Assembly (NCBI GenBank): GCA_017552615.1
Contig: JAFZPI010000008.1
Location: 62,001-126,000, forward strand
Length of the DNA: 64,000 nucleotides
Source: Clostridia bacterium
Lineage (GTDB): Bacteria; Bacillota; Clostridia; Christensenellales; Aristaeellaceae
Direction: 5' to 3'
Shown here: piece by piece, positions 6,405 through 13,817 of the stretch
Layout of the letters: each line of letters starts with the position of its first letter
Position numbering within the stretch: position 1 is the stretch's first letter
Made by a program: the position numbers and the translations under genes
The notes under the pieces: model-generated
Seen by the model: the letters and a program-made list of their open reading frames with translations, nothing else
Told to the model about the DNA's origin: nothing
Databases searched by the model: none

Positions 6405-8888
6405 TCACACCTTTCGGGTCAGTTTGGTTTCTTCGTGATACTTCTTGAAGAACAGCATGTACGTCATGAGCCCGAGGACAGCCAGGGCAGCGATCATGCC
6501 GAACGCGTTCGCCTGGCCGTTGAACAGGGCGCCAAACTGGTAGATCATCAGGCTGACGGCATAGGCAAAACCGCATTGGTAGGCGATGGCGAACCAGGTC
6601 CAGCCTGCGTTGTTCATCTCGCGCATGATCGCGCCGATGGCCGCAAAGCACGGGGCGCACAGGAGGTTGAAGACCAGGAAGGAGTAACCGGAGACCGCGG
6701 TGAAGTTCAGCGCCAGGTTGGCATAAGTTTCCGAACCCCCGTAAAGGATGCCCATGGTCCCGACAATGTTCTCCTTGGCGATCAGGCCGGTGATGGAAGC
6801 AACCGCCGCTTCCCATTTGCCCCAGCCGAGCGGGGCGAAGATCCAGGCAATGGCGTTGCCCAGTCCGGCCAGGATGGAGGCGCTGAGCTCATCCTCCTCC
6901 AGCATCCGGAAGGTCCCGTCCATCGTGCCAAAGCGGCTCAGGAACCAGACCAGGATGGTCGAGAGCAGGATGATCGTGCCGGCCTTTTTGATGAAGGACC
7001 AGCCGCGCTCCCACATGGAGCGGAGCACGTTGCTGAGCGTTGGCCAGTGGTAGGCGGGCAGCTCCATGACGAACGGAGCGGGTTCACCCGCGAAGCGCTT
7101 GGTCTTTTTCAGCATGATGCCGCTCACGATGATTGCCGCCATGCCGATGAAATACGCGCTTGTGGCGACCCAGGGAGATCCGGCGAAGATGGCTCCGGCG
7201 ATCATGGCGATGAAGGGCACCTTTGCGCCGCAGGGGATGAAGGTCGTGGTCATGATGGTCATGCGGCGGTCGCGCTCGTTCTCAATGGTGCGGGAGGCCA
7301 TGATGCCCGGTACACCGCAGCCCACGCCGATGAGCATCGGGATGAAGGATTTGCCGGACAGTCCGAACTTGCGGAACACGCGGTCCAGCACGAAGGCAAT
7401 GCGTGCCATGTAGCCACAGGCTTCCAGGAAGGCCAGCAGGAAGAACAGCACCAGCATCTGGGGCACGAAGCCGAGCACCGCACCGACACCGGCCACGATG
7501 CCGTCGAGGATCAGTCCTTTCAGCCAGTCAGCCGCATGGATCGCGTCCAGGCCGCGTTCAACCAGCGCGGGGATGCCGGGGACCCAGGTGCCATAGTCGG
7601 CGGGGTCCGGTGCGTCAAAGCCTTTCTCTTCGACATAGGCCACAGCGTCCAGGAAGCTCATTCCGTTAGTCTCTTCTTCGTCCGCGTCTTCAGGGACTGT
7701 GGCAAAATAGACGGTCAGTTCAGAGAGCGCGAGTGTCTCTTCGTCCTGAACCTCTACCGTTTGCGTTTCTTCGTCGGAGGTGAAGGCCTTCACGTCGGCC
7801 AGCAGCGCATCCGCGTCGAAATCCTCGGCTTCGGGGTCAAACTCAAAGCCGTACGCAGCAAGGGCGTTTTGCGCCGAAGCGTATTCATCCGAGGCCTCTT
7901 CATACTCCTTGGCTCCGTTGCCGAACAGGTGCCAGCCGTCGCCGAACAGCCCATCGTTGGCCCAGTCTGTGGCAGGCGCACCGACGGCGACCATCGCGAT
8001 CCAGTAGACAAGGAACATCACGACCCCGAAGATCGGCAGGCCCAGCCAGCGGTTGGTGACGACCTTGTCGATCTTGTCCGAGACGCTCAGGCTGCCTGCG
8101 TTGTGCTTCCGGTAGCAGGATTTGATGACCTGGGCGATATACACATAGCGCTCGTTGGTGATGATGCTCTCCGCGTCATCGTCGAGTTCTTTTTCCGCGG
8201 CGGCGATATCGGCCTCGATGTGCTTCAGGGTCTCCGGCGGGATCTTGAGCTGCTCCATCACCTTGTCGTCCCGCTCAAACACCTTGATTGCGTACCACCG
8301 CTGCTGCTCCTCGGGCAGGCCGTGGACGATGGCCTCCTCGATGTGGGCGAGGGCGTGCTCCACCGGGCCGGAGAAAGTGTGCTGCGGTACGGTCTTCGTT
8401 CCCTGTGCCGCTTCGACAGCAGACTCTGCCGCTTCCATGACGCCGGTGCCCTTGAGGGCGGAGATTTCCACCACTTTGCACCCGAGCTGTTTGGCGAGGT
8501 CAGTGGTGTTCAGCTTGTCGCCGTTCTTTTTGACCACGTCCATCATGTTGATGGCAACGATCACCGGGATGCCCAGTTCGACCAGTTGGGTGGTCAGGTA
8601 CAGATTGCGCTCCAGGTTGGTGCCGTCGATGATGTTCAGGATCGCGTCCGGCCGCTCATTGATCAGGTAGTTCCGGGCGACCACTTCCTCCAGGGTGTAG
8701 GGGGACAGGCTGTAGATGCCCGGCAGGTCGGTGATCGTGACGCCGTCGTGCTTTTTCAGCTTGCCTTCCTTTTTCTCCACGGTGACGCCGGGCCAGTTGC
8801 CCACGAATTGGTTGGAACCGGTCAAAGCGTTGAACAGGGTTGTTTTTCCGCTGTTGGGATTGCCTGCCAAGGCGATTCGGATCTCCAT
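6405..8888 (-). CDS. feoB: Ferrous iron transport protein B
   Basis: An 827-residue GTP-dependent Fe(II) permease in the cytoplasmic membrane. The N-terminal G domain shows GNPNSGKT (residues 9-16), switch DLPG, NMMD for guanine and SALKG. A helical spacer follows to about residue 280. The membrane part has two gating Nucleoside_recog modules, with GVGCGVPGIMASR and the partner region IPCGAKVPF. An acidic insertion of about 110 residues (roughly 326-435) sits after the first membrane helix. The frame continues upstream, but AGGAGCG before the ATG at 8888 and the G-domain start fix the N-terminus. It lies downstream of two feoA genes and an operator-like palindrome. Confidence 0.95.
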   Translation of the reverse strand: MEIRIALAGNPNSGKTTLFNALTGSNQFVGNWPGVTVEKKEGKLKKHDGVTITDLPGIYSLSPYTLEEVVARNYLINERPDAILNIIDGTNLERNLYLTTQLVELGIPVIVAINMMDVVKKNGDKLNTTDLAKQLGCKVVEISALKGTGVMEAAESAVEAAQGTKTVPQHTFSGPVEHALAHIEEAIVHGLPEEQQRWYAIKVFERDDKVMEQLKIPPETLKHIEADIAAAEKELDDDAESIITNERYVYIAQVIKSCYRKHNAGSLSVSDKIDKVVTNRWLGLPIFGVVMFLVYWIAMVAVGAPATDWANDGLFGDGWHLFGNGAKEYEEASDEYASAQNALAAYGFEFDPEAEDFDADALLADVKAFTSDEETQTVEVQDEETLALSELTVYFATVPEDADEEETNGMSFLDAVAYVEEKGFDAPDPADYGTWVPGIPALVERGLDAIHAADWLKGLILDGIVAGVGAVLGFVPQMLVLFFLLAFLEACGYMARIAFVLDRVFRKFGLSGKSFIPMLIGVGCGVPGIMASRTIENERDRRMTIMTTTFIPCGAKVPFIAMIAGAIFAGSPWVATSAYFIGMAAIIVSGIMLKKTKRFAGEPAPFVMELPAYHWPTLSNVLRSMWERGWSFIKKAGTIILLSTILVWFLSRFGTMDGTFRMLEEDELSASILAGLGNAIAWIFAPLGWGKWEAAVASITGLIAKENIVGTMGILYGGSETYANLALNFTAVSGYSFLVFNLLCAPCFAAIGAIMREMNNAGWTWFAIAYQCGFAYAVSLMIYQFGALFNGQANAFGMIAALAVLGLMTYMLFFKKYHEETKLTRKV

Positions 8889-8919
8889 CGTTGATCGCTC
8901 CTTCTGCTTGCTTTCTGAC

Positions 8920-8933
8920 TTAGATGTGACTAA
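8920..8933. promoter_or_regulatory. Putative metal-repressor operator in front of feoB
   Basis: TTAGATGTGACTAA is an inverted repeat TTAG(N6)CTAA between feoA and feoB. It shares 12 of 14 bases with the site at 9475-9488 upstream of the operon. The TTAG/CTAA arms resemble DtxR/IdeR/MntR-type boxes. The regulator is inferred, not seen. Confidence 0.45.
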
Positions 8934-8952
8934 CCTATAAGCCGCAAAAAAC

Positions 8953-9174
8953 TCATTCCACTTCGATGTTCTCGGCATCCGCCTTGCGCAGGGAGAGTTC
9001 ATATCCGCGCACGGTGATCTCGATCGGGTCACCCAGCGGCGCGACCTTGCGCACATAGATTTCCACGCCTTTGGTGATCCCCATGTCCATGATCCTGCGC
9101 TTCACCGCGCCTTCGCCGTGGATCCGGACCACTTTCGCCTTGCCGCCGATCGGCACTTCCCTCAGATTGTTCAT
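8953..9174 (-). CDS. feoA: FeoA family protein (second copy)
   Basis: A 73-residue SH3-like FeoA domain. Visible family marks are the opening LREVPIGGKAKVVRI, the central RIMDMGITKGVEIYV and the closing IEITVRGYELSLRKADAE. FeoA is a small cytoplasmic partner needed for FeoB function. The ATG at 9174 follows a GGGGG-type Shine-Dalgarno. It lies 14 bp after the first feoA gene and 64 bp before feoB, and a palindromic operator candidate occupies that gap. Two consecutive feoA genes ahead of feoB are common in Clostridia. Confidence 0.93.
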   Translation of the reverse strand: MNNLREVPIGGKAKVVRIHGEGAVKRRIMDMGITKGVEIYVRKVAPLGDPIEITVRGYELSLRKADAENIEVE

Positions 9175-9188
9175 GTCGATACCCCCTG

Positions 9189-9401
9189 TCAGATCATGAT
9201 CTTGCGGGCCATCTCCTCATCGATGGCCACGCGGGATTCCTTGACTTTTACGATCACGTTTCCGTTCAGCGTTGTGATCACGGTCACATTGCTGCCCACC
9301 ACGAACCCCAGGTTTTCCAGGTGTTTTTTCACTTCCGGGCTGCCGCCGACCCTGCGGATGACAAGCTCTTCGCCCGGAGACGCATAGCTCAATGGGATCA
9401 T
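9189..9401 (-). CDS. feoA: FeoA family protein (first copy)
   Basis: A 70-residue FeoA domain protein: MIPLSYASPGEELVIRRVGG at the start, then HLENLGFVVGSNVTVI and VIVKVKESRVAIDEEMARKI at the end. An ATG at 9416 is also in frame, but GGGAGGGGGCTGG immediately before the ATG at 9401 makes the shorter form more likely. It is the first gene of the feoA-feoA-feoB-Cys-rich operon, whose promoter region with operator-like repeats lies at 9420-9530. It shares only the fold pattern with its neighbour, so this is an old duplication rather than a recent one. Confidence 0.92.
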   Translation of the reverse strand: MIPLSYASPGEELVIRRVGGSPEVKKHLENLGFVVGSNVTVITTLNGNVIVKVKESRVAIDEEMARKIMI

Positions 9402-9474
9402 CCAGCCCCCTCCCATCTTCTGAGATGAAAAATGCCGCAGCGGTTATACAAAGCTAACCACGGCAGCATTATAG

Positions 9475-9488
9475 TTAGATGATACTAA
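9475..9488. promoter_or_regulatory. Putative metal-repressor operator upstream of the feo operon
   Basis: TTAGATGATACTAA is an inverted repeat TTAG(N6)CTAA located about 75 bp upstream of the first feoA gene, in an AT-rich promoter region. Additional half-sites (GCTAAC at 9453-9458 and GTTAGAT at 9514-9520) flank it. It is nearly identical to the site in front of feoB, as expected for iron-dependent repression by a DtxR-type protein. Confidence 0.5.
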
Positions 9489-9643
9489 TATGTCAAGATG
9501 GTTTTGGATATTTGTTAGATATATTTAATTATGTTCTAGGGAGTAATGTTTATCTTCAAATTCATTCAGTGACTGCCGAAAACGGCAGTGTGGGTGCCTT
9601 GGTGTGACTGCTTTGGAAACTGGAATTTAAACCACGTATATCC

Positions 9644-9745
9644 TTAGGATTCCTCCACCCATACGCCATTGATGTCGGTACTTTCATCGGCGTCAACCTC
9701 AGCAAGAACGGCAGCGATTAGATTGCCGTCTTTGTCAACAAGTTT
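9644..9745 (-). pseudogene. Remnant of a second GNAT domain
   Basis: Directly after the TGA of the GNAT gene at 9746, the same frame continues for 33 codons (KLVDKDGNLIAAVLAEVD...INGVWVEES) to a TAA at 9644. This piece looks like the first strands of another GNAT domain. The two-domain layout is known from tandem GNAT proteins, so the gene appears to have lost its second half. The remaining 9420-9640 carries the feo promoter region and no other gene. Confidence 0.6.
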
Positions 9746-10330
9746 TCAGTTGAGCGGAATATCATCTTTTTCATTCGGAGCAATAAACTGATCGCAAAAT
9801 CGGTCAAGTCCGTCGTCAATGATTTTTGCGTCTTCCTTGCCGCCGACTTCTACCTTATAGCATTTTTCGGCGCTGTTATTCGCAGGTATATATTCGGCAA
9901 CACTAATATCGAGCCGTTTTGACATAGACCAGCCTACATGACCTCTGGGCAAATCGTTATTAGTGGTGAACACTTTATAACCATGCTTTTCGTAAAGAGG
10001 CCTTGCCATAAAATCAAGAGTTCCCAGACACAAATAATAGCAGCCATTCTCCCTTGCAGCGTTTTCTGCCGCATGTATCAACATGGAACCGAGACCATGA
10101 CAGCGATACTGTTCTTCCACCCACAGTTGGGCAAGCACCGCTCTGCCCCATTCATGGATGTTCAGAACGCAGCCGCCGATGACGATTCCATCTTCGTCCG
10201 AAACCTTGAAGACCAGTTGCGCTTCCTCGGTGTGAGGTTCAGATGGTGCCATGGAATCGGCATATTCATTGATCTTTTTTTCGATGAGGTCTTTCTCTTC
10301 CGTAGTCAAAGGTTTGATTTCGTAGTCCAT
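9746..10330 (-). CDS. GNAT acetyltransferase, probably truncated tandem-GNAT
   Basis: A 194-residue protein. The N-terminal GNAT domain is complete, with the acetyl-CoA loop EQYRCHGLGSMLIHAAENA near residues 83-101 and the closing YEKHGYKVF. After residue 150 comes a linker and the beginning of a second domain (IIDDGLDRFCDQF), cut by a TGA after DDIPLN. The frame then reads on for 33 codons. GAGGAAGCGAAT precedes the ATG at 10330, which is preferred to the upstream TTG/ATG options. The first domain may still be active. Substrate unknown. Confidence 0.75.
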   Translation of the reverse strand: MDYEIKPLTTEEKDLIEKKINEYADSMAPSEPHTEEAQLVFKVSDEDGIVIGGCVLNIHEWGRAVLAQLWVEEQYRCHGLGSMLIHAAENAARENGCYYLCLGTLDFMARPLYEKHGYKVFTTNNDLPRGHVGWSMSKRLDISVAEYIPANNSAEKCYKVEVGGKEDAKIIDDGLDRFCDQFIAPNEKDDIPLN

Positions 10331-10364
10331 ATTCGCTTCCTCTTCAAATCCAGATGTACTCAAT

Positions 10365-11771
10365 TCATTTTATCTTTTTCAGATAATCAGCATTCTTCGG
10401 CTCATACGGCACTGAAATGAAGTCTTTCTTTTGGTGGTAGAAGCAGCATACCGTCTCAATCCCTCCGCTCCACCCGAACATGTCAACCGGCTGCACCCGG
10501 TCAACATGCCAGCCCAGGTCCCGGAGAAGGGCGGCGTCCCGGGCGAGGGTGGCAATACCGCAGGAAATATAGACGATCCGGCGGGGGGAGGCCTCGGCCA
10601 TGGCTTGGATCACCGGGGGCTCGAGACCCTTGCGAGGGGGATCGACCAGGATCACGTCCGGGCGAAGTCCGCCCTGGACGAGTTCCGGCAGGACTGCCTC
10701 CGCCGCGCCGGTGCGGAATTCCACGTTGCGGATATGGTTCAGGGCTGCGTTGGCCTCGGCGTTGCGGATTGCCGCGGGGACGATCTCGATCCCGAGTGCC
10801 TGCCGGCAGTGCCGGGCCATCAGCAGGGTGATAGTGCCTGCACCGCAGTATACATCGCAGACAAGGTCTTCAGGACGCAGGTCCGCGAAGTCCAGTGCCG
10901 CGCCGTAGAGGACCTCCGCCTGTGCGGGATTCACCTGGTAAAAGGCGGCGGGGGAGAGATCGAACTGCAGGCCGCAGAGGGTGTCCCGCAGGACAGACGC
11001 TCCGGCGAGCGTGCGGAACCGCTGCCCGAAGATTACATTGGTTCGGGCGGTGTTCTCGTTCAAGACCATGCCGATCGCTCCGGCCTCGCGCATGGCGTCG
11101 ACCAGTGCGCTTTCTTCGGGGAGGGCCCTCCCGTTGGCGACCACGCAGACCAGCGCTTCGCCTTTGCGGTTCACCCGGATCACCAGATGGCGGATGAGGC
11201 CGGCGTGGGTCTCCTCGTGATAGGGTTCAATACGGAACGTTTTCATCCAGTCCGTCAACGCGCGGCACAGACGGGCAGAGGGCGGCATGGCGTTGGGGCA
11301 GTCCGTAGCGGGGATGACGCTGTGGCTCCGGGGAGCATAGAAGCCGATTACAGGATCGTCCGCCGTTCCGCCGACGGGCAGGGCGGTCTTGTTGCGGTAA
11401 TGGGCGGGCTCCGCCATGCCGAGCACCGGGGGCACGTCAACATCCATGTGGGCGATGCGGGCAAAACAGTCGGCCACCTGCTGCCGTTTGGCCTCGAGGG
11501 TCCGGGTATAGGTCATGTGGCGGCCTGTACAGCCGCCGCAGCGCGGATAGGCGGGGCAGTCGTTGGCCCGGCGGTCCGGGGAAGGTGTGGAGGTCAGGCG
11601 CAGCAACTTTCCAAACGCAAAGCGAGGCTGCACCTTTACGATGCACACCTCGCCAGTCTCGCCCGGCAGCATGCCCGGCACAAAGACGGCCTGGCCTTCG
11701 CTGCGGCATACGCCCTCCAGCTCAGCCCCGAGGGCGTCGCAGGTCAGGGTCAGGATTTCGTTTTTTCGCAT
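10365..11771 (-). CDS. rlmD: 23S rRNA (uracil-C5)-methyltransferase RlmD/RlmCD family
   Basis: A 468-residue TrmA/RumA-family RNA m5U methyltransferase. An N-terminal TRAM domain (residues 1-60) is followed by iron-sulfur cysteines in CPAYPRCGGC (near 72-81). The SAM domain shows CDVYCGAGTITLLMA, the catalytic motif VDPPRKGLEP and the C-terminal cysteine loop YISCGIATLARD. The enzyme methylates uridines in 23S rRNA using SAM. GGAGG lies just before the ATG at 11771. It stands 30 bp after the transglutaminase gene on the same strand. Whether it targets one or two positions, as Bacillus RlmCD does, cannot be read from sequence. Confidence 0.92.
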   Translation of the reverse strand: MRKNEILTLTCDALGAELEGVCRSEGQAVFVPGMLPGETGEVCIVKVQPRFAFGKLLRLTSTPSPDRRANDCPAYPRCGGCTGRHMTYTRTLEAKRQQVADCFARIAHMDVDVPPVLGMAEPAHYRNKTALPVGGTADDPVIGFYAPRSHSVIPATDCPNAMPPSARLCRALTDWMKTFRIEPYHEETHAGLIRHLVIRVNRKGEALVCVVANGRALPEESALVDAMREAGAIGMVLNENTARTNVIFGQRFRTLAGASVLRDTLCGLQFDLSPAAFYQVNPAQAEVLYGAALDFADLRPEDLVCDVYCGAGTITLLMARHCRQALGIEIVPAAIRNAEANAALNHIRNVEFRTGAAEAVLPELVQGGLRPDVILVDPPRKGLEPPVIQAMAEASPRRIVYISCGIATLARDAALLRDLGWHVDRVQPVDMFGWSGGIETVCCFYHQKKDFISVPYEPKNADYLKKIK

Positions 11772-11801
11772 GGAGGCCTCCAGGTTCGGTCAAATGGAAG
11801 G

Positions 11802-13295
11802 TCAGGGCCGCAGGCGCAGGATGCTGTTGGCTTCGGCGTACTCGGCGGCCGGACTGTTATCCGGCGCGATGATCATCAGCGGCGAGCAGCCGTCAAAGGC
11901 GCCTTCGCCGATTTCGGTCTGGGCGTTGGGGATCGTGACGCACGTCACGCTGCTTCCCGAAAACGCATAGTTGCCGATGGAAAGGCATCCGTCCGGCACG
12001 AGCACATTGGCGGCGTCGGTCCCCTCAAAGGCCCGTTCGCCGATCTCGGTCAAGTCGTCGGGAAGATCCAGTTCCCCGTCCCCGCCGTTCATCCAGCCGA
12101 GGACAGTGACATCCAGAACAAAGGTAGAACGATTAAAGTGGGCGGACAGATCCAATGCTGGTTGGTTATTGAAGGTCAGACCGTAAATATCGACGCCTGT
12201 GACATACATATATAGTTCCGTCGCTCCGCAGGTGCGATAAGAACCCTCCCCGATCGGATACCAGATGGTACCGTTCTTCAGGTCGGAATAGTCGATACTG
12301 AAGGAAGCGCTGCCGCCCTGAATGCGGTCTTTCATATCCTGATCGAAATCATACTCCGTCCAGTCATCATCACAGCAAAGGCTCCAGTTCTGCCATCTGC
12401 CGGTCCGTATCCAATGATGATTGCGAAGGGAAGGACAGGTCACCGAACCGCCCACATAGTTGCGCGGTGAGTGGTCTTCGCTCATCAGTTCGTCTGAAAG
12501 ACCGCAATAGTAGTAATCGTATCCACCGTCATCCCAGGTTGCATCATATAAGGCCCAGGTTCCGTCAAGACGCGCCGCGTTCCACGCATGGCCGCCCCCA
12601 TTCCCATTGCCTACAACACGGCGGGAGGGAATCCCAGCTTCTGTCAGCAGCAGATCGAGCGCCCGGGAATAGCTGTTGCACACGCCGGTGCCAAGCAGGA
12701 ATGCAGATTCGGCACTATAATATGTATAGTTGTAGTCATACTCGCAGTTATTCATCAGCCAGGTGTAGAGATTGACCAGAGTCTCAAAATCGTTCTGGCC
12801 CCTGTTTTGGGATACGATCTGTTGGACCATCGAGGAGATCTGATTGGTTCCGCTACATTCGGTTACATAGAACTCACAATAACCGTTGCCATCGACTCTA
12901 TTTCCGTCAGCGTCAAAGAAATTAACAAATACCCAGTATTCACCTGGGGTCCAGATCATATCATAGGTGAACTGTGCGGAAGTCATTTCACCGGGATCCC
13001 AGAGGGTATCGCCGATATAGGAATCAACGCCGTGAGTTTCATCATAGATACATAGGGAAAATAGATAACTGCCGTTTTCGGGAAAATTGACGGTGAAGGT
13101 GACGGTTTCGCCTGCTTCATAGGTGTCTTTGTCCGTTGTAACGCAATAGACGGAACGCCTAGGCGCATATGCATCCCGCGAAATCGGCTTGACACCGCCG
13201 GTGGGACGGTCTGCCAGGGCAATTGACGAGACAAGGATCATTATCAAGCATACTGCAAGGGAGATCCAGATATGTTTATTGGCCAGCTTCATCAT
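11802..13295 (-). CDS. Exported transglutaminase-like protein with leucine-rich repeats
   Basis: A 497-residue exported protein. A signal peptide (residues 1-27, ending SSIALADRP) is followed by a beta domain (residues 50-135), a transglutaminase core with the cysteine in GVCNSYSRALDLL, histidine in GGGHAWNAARL and aspartate in YDATWDDGG, and a C-terminal BspA-type leucine-rich segment (LPDDLTEIGERAFEG and LSIGNYAFSG repeats). Such proteins act on the cell surface as cross-linking enzymes or cysteine proteases. AGGAG lies before the ATG pair at 13295/13292, and a consensus promoter is upstream. Confidence 0.85.
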   Translation of the reverse strand: MMKLANKHIWISLAVCLIMILVSSIALADRPTGGVKPISRDAYAPRRSVYCVTTDKDTYEAGETVTFTVNFPENGSYLFSLCIYDETHGVDSYIGDTLWDPGEMTSAQFTYDMIWTPGEYWVFVNFFDADGNRVDGNGYCEFYVTECSGTNQISSMVQQIVSQNRGQNDFETLVNLYTWLMNNCEYDYNYTYYSAESAFLLGTGVCNSYSRALDLLLTEAGIPSRRVVGNGNGGGHAWNAARLDGTWALYDATWDDGGYDYYYCGLSDELMSEDHSPRNYVGGSVTCPSLRNHHWIRTGRWQNWSLCCDDDWTEYDFDQDMKDRIQGGSASFSIDYSDLKNGTIWYPIGEGSYRTCGATELYMYVTGVDIYGLTFNNQPALDLSAHFNRSTFVLDVTVLGWMNGGDGELDLPDDLTEIGERAFEGTDAANVLVPDGCLSIGNYAFSGSSVTCVTIPNAQTEIGEGAFDGCSPLMIIAPDNSPAAEYAEANSILRLRP

Positions 13296-13358
13296 GGGAC
13301 CAGCGCTCCTTTCAGACTCGCGTGACAGCCGCAAAAACCCGTGGTTGAATGTGTCGTT

Positions 13359-13387
13359 ATCATACCATCATCAATTTGAAGTGTCAA
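13359..13387 (-). promoter_or_regulatory. Sigma-A promoter of the transglutaminase gene
   Basis: On the minus strand TTGACA (13387-13382) and TATGAT (13364-13359) are spaced by 17 bp. The predicted start is about 55 bases before the ATG at 13295. Confidence 0.65.
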
Positions 13388-13428
13388 CCGTTCGCTCTTT
13401 CCATGCGTCCGAAAACACAATTTCCTCC

Positions 13429-13457
13429 TTGCGCAACCCCGACATTCGTGGCATAAT
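13429..13457 (+). promoter_or_regulatory. Candidate promoter of the 13494 operon
   Basis: TTGCGC at 13429-13434 and CATAAT at 13452-13457 with a 17-bp spacer lie about 36 bases before the ATG at 13494. It is divergent from the transglutaminase promoter. Confidence 0.5.
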
Positions 13458-13493
13458 AGCAGCAGATATGAACGGGAAAGGGGGGAGTCTCCC

Positions 13494-13784
13494 ATGGCGA
13501 CGGCTCTTTGGGTGCGCGTGATCCGGCATCACCGCACGGCGGAACAGCTCACCCGGCCCTGCACGCGGGAGGACCCGGAAGACGCCCTTGCGGAGGCCTG
13601 CCATGCCTTGGACCTGTCCCGGCCGCTGTGGCTGGAGAAGAACGAGCGCGAGTGGCGCGAATTCGGCCAGACGCGCTTCCTGCCGGATGCTTTTATGGAA
13701 CGGGTGGACTTCGACCGGCTGGAGATCGAATTTATCGACCCGGATGCCAAGAAGCGCCGCTCTCCCGACCCCCGCAATGCATAA
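13494..13784 (+). CDS. Small conserved-looking protein of unknown function
   Basis: A 96-residue soluble, charged protein. The middle (residues 28-80) is rich in Trp, Glu and Arg (LWLEKNEREWREFGQTRF) and the end is basic with Pro and Arg. No signal peptide, membrane helix or known motif is visible. Initiation at the ATG of 13494 is supported by the purine-rich AAAGGGGGGAG eight or so bases upstream. It is the promoter-proximal gene of a run that continues with a dipeptidase 33 bp downstream, so co-expression with that peptidase is likely. The high G+C and codon use match the neighbours, which supports a real gene. Confidence 0.65.
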   Translation: MATALWVRVIRHHRTAEQLTRPCTREDPEDALAEACHALDLSRPLWLEKNEREWREFGQTRFLPDAFMERVDFDRLEIEFIDPDAKKRRSPDPRNA

Positions 13785-13817
13785 TCCGAAGTTACAGAAC
13801 AGAGAGGAGTCTTTGCT

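Noticed and set aside
6156-8894. A 912-codon plus-strand open frame opposite feoB
   Set aside because: The sequence is His/Asp/Gln/Gly-rich as expected from reading FeoB backwards. feoB has every family motif.
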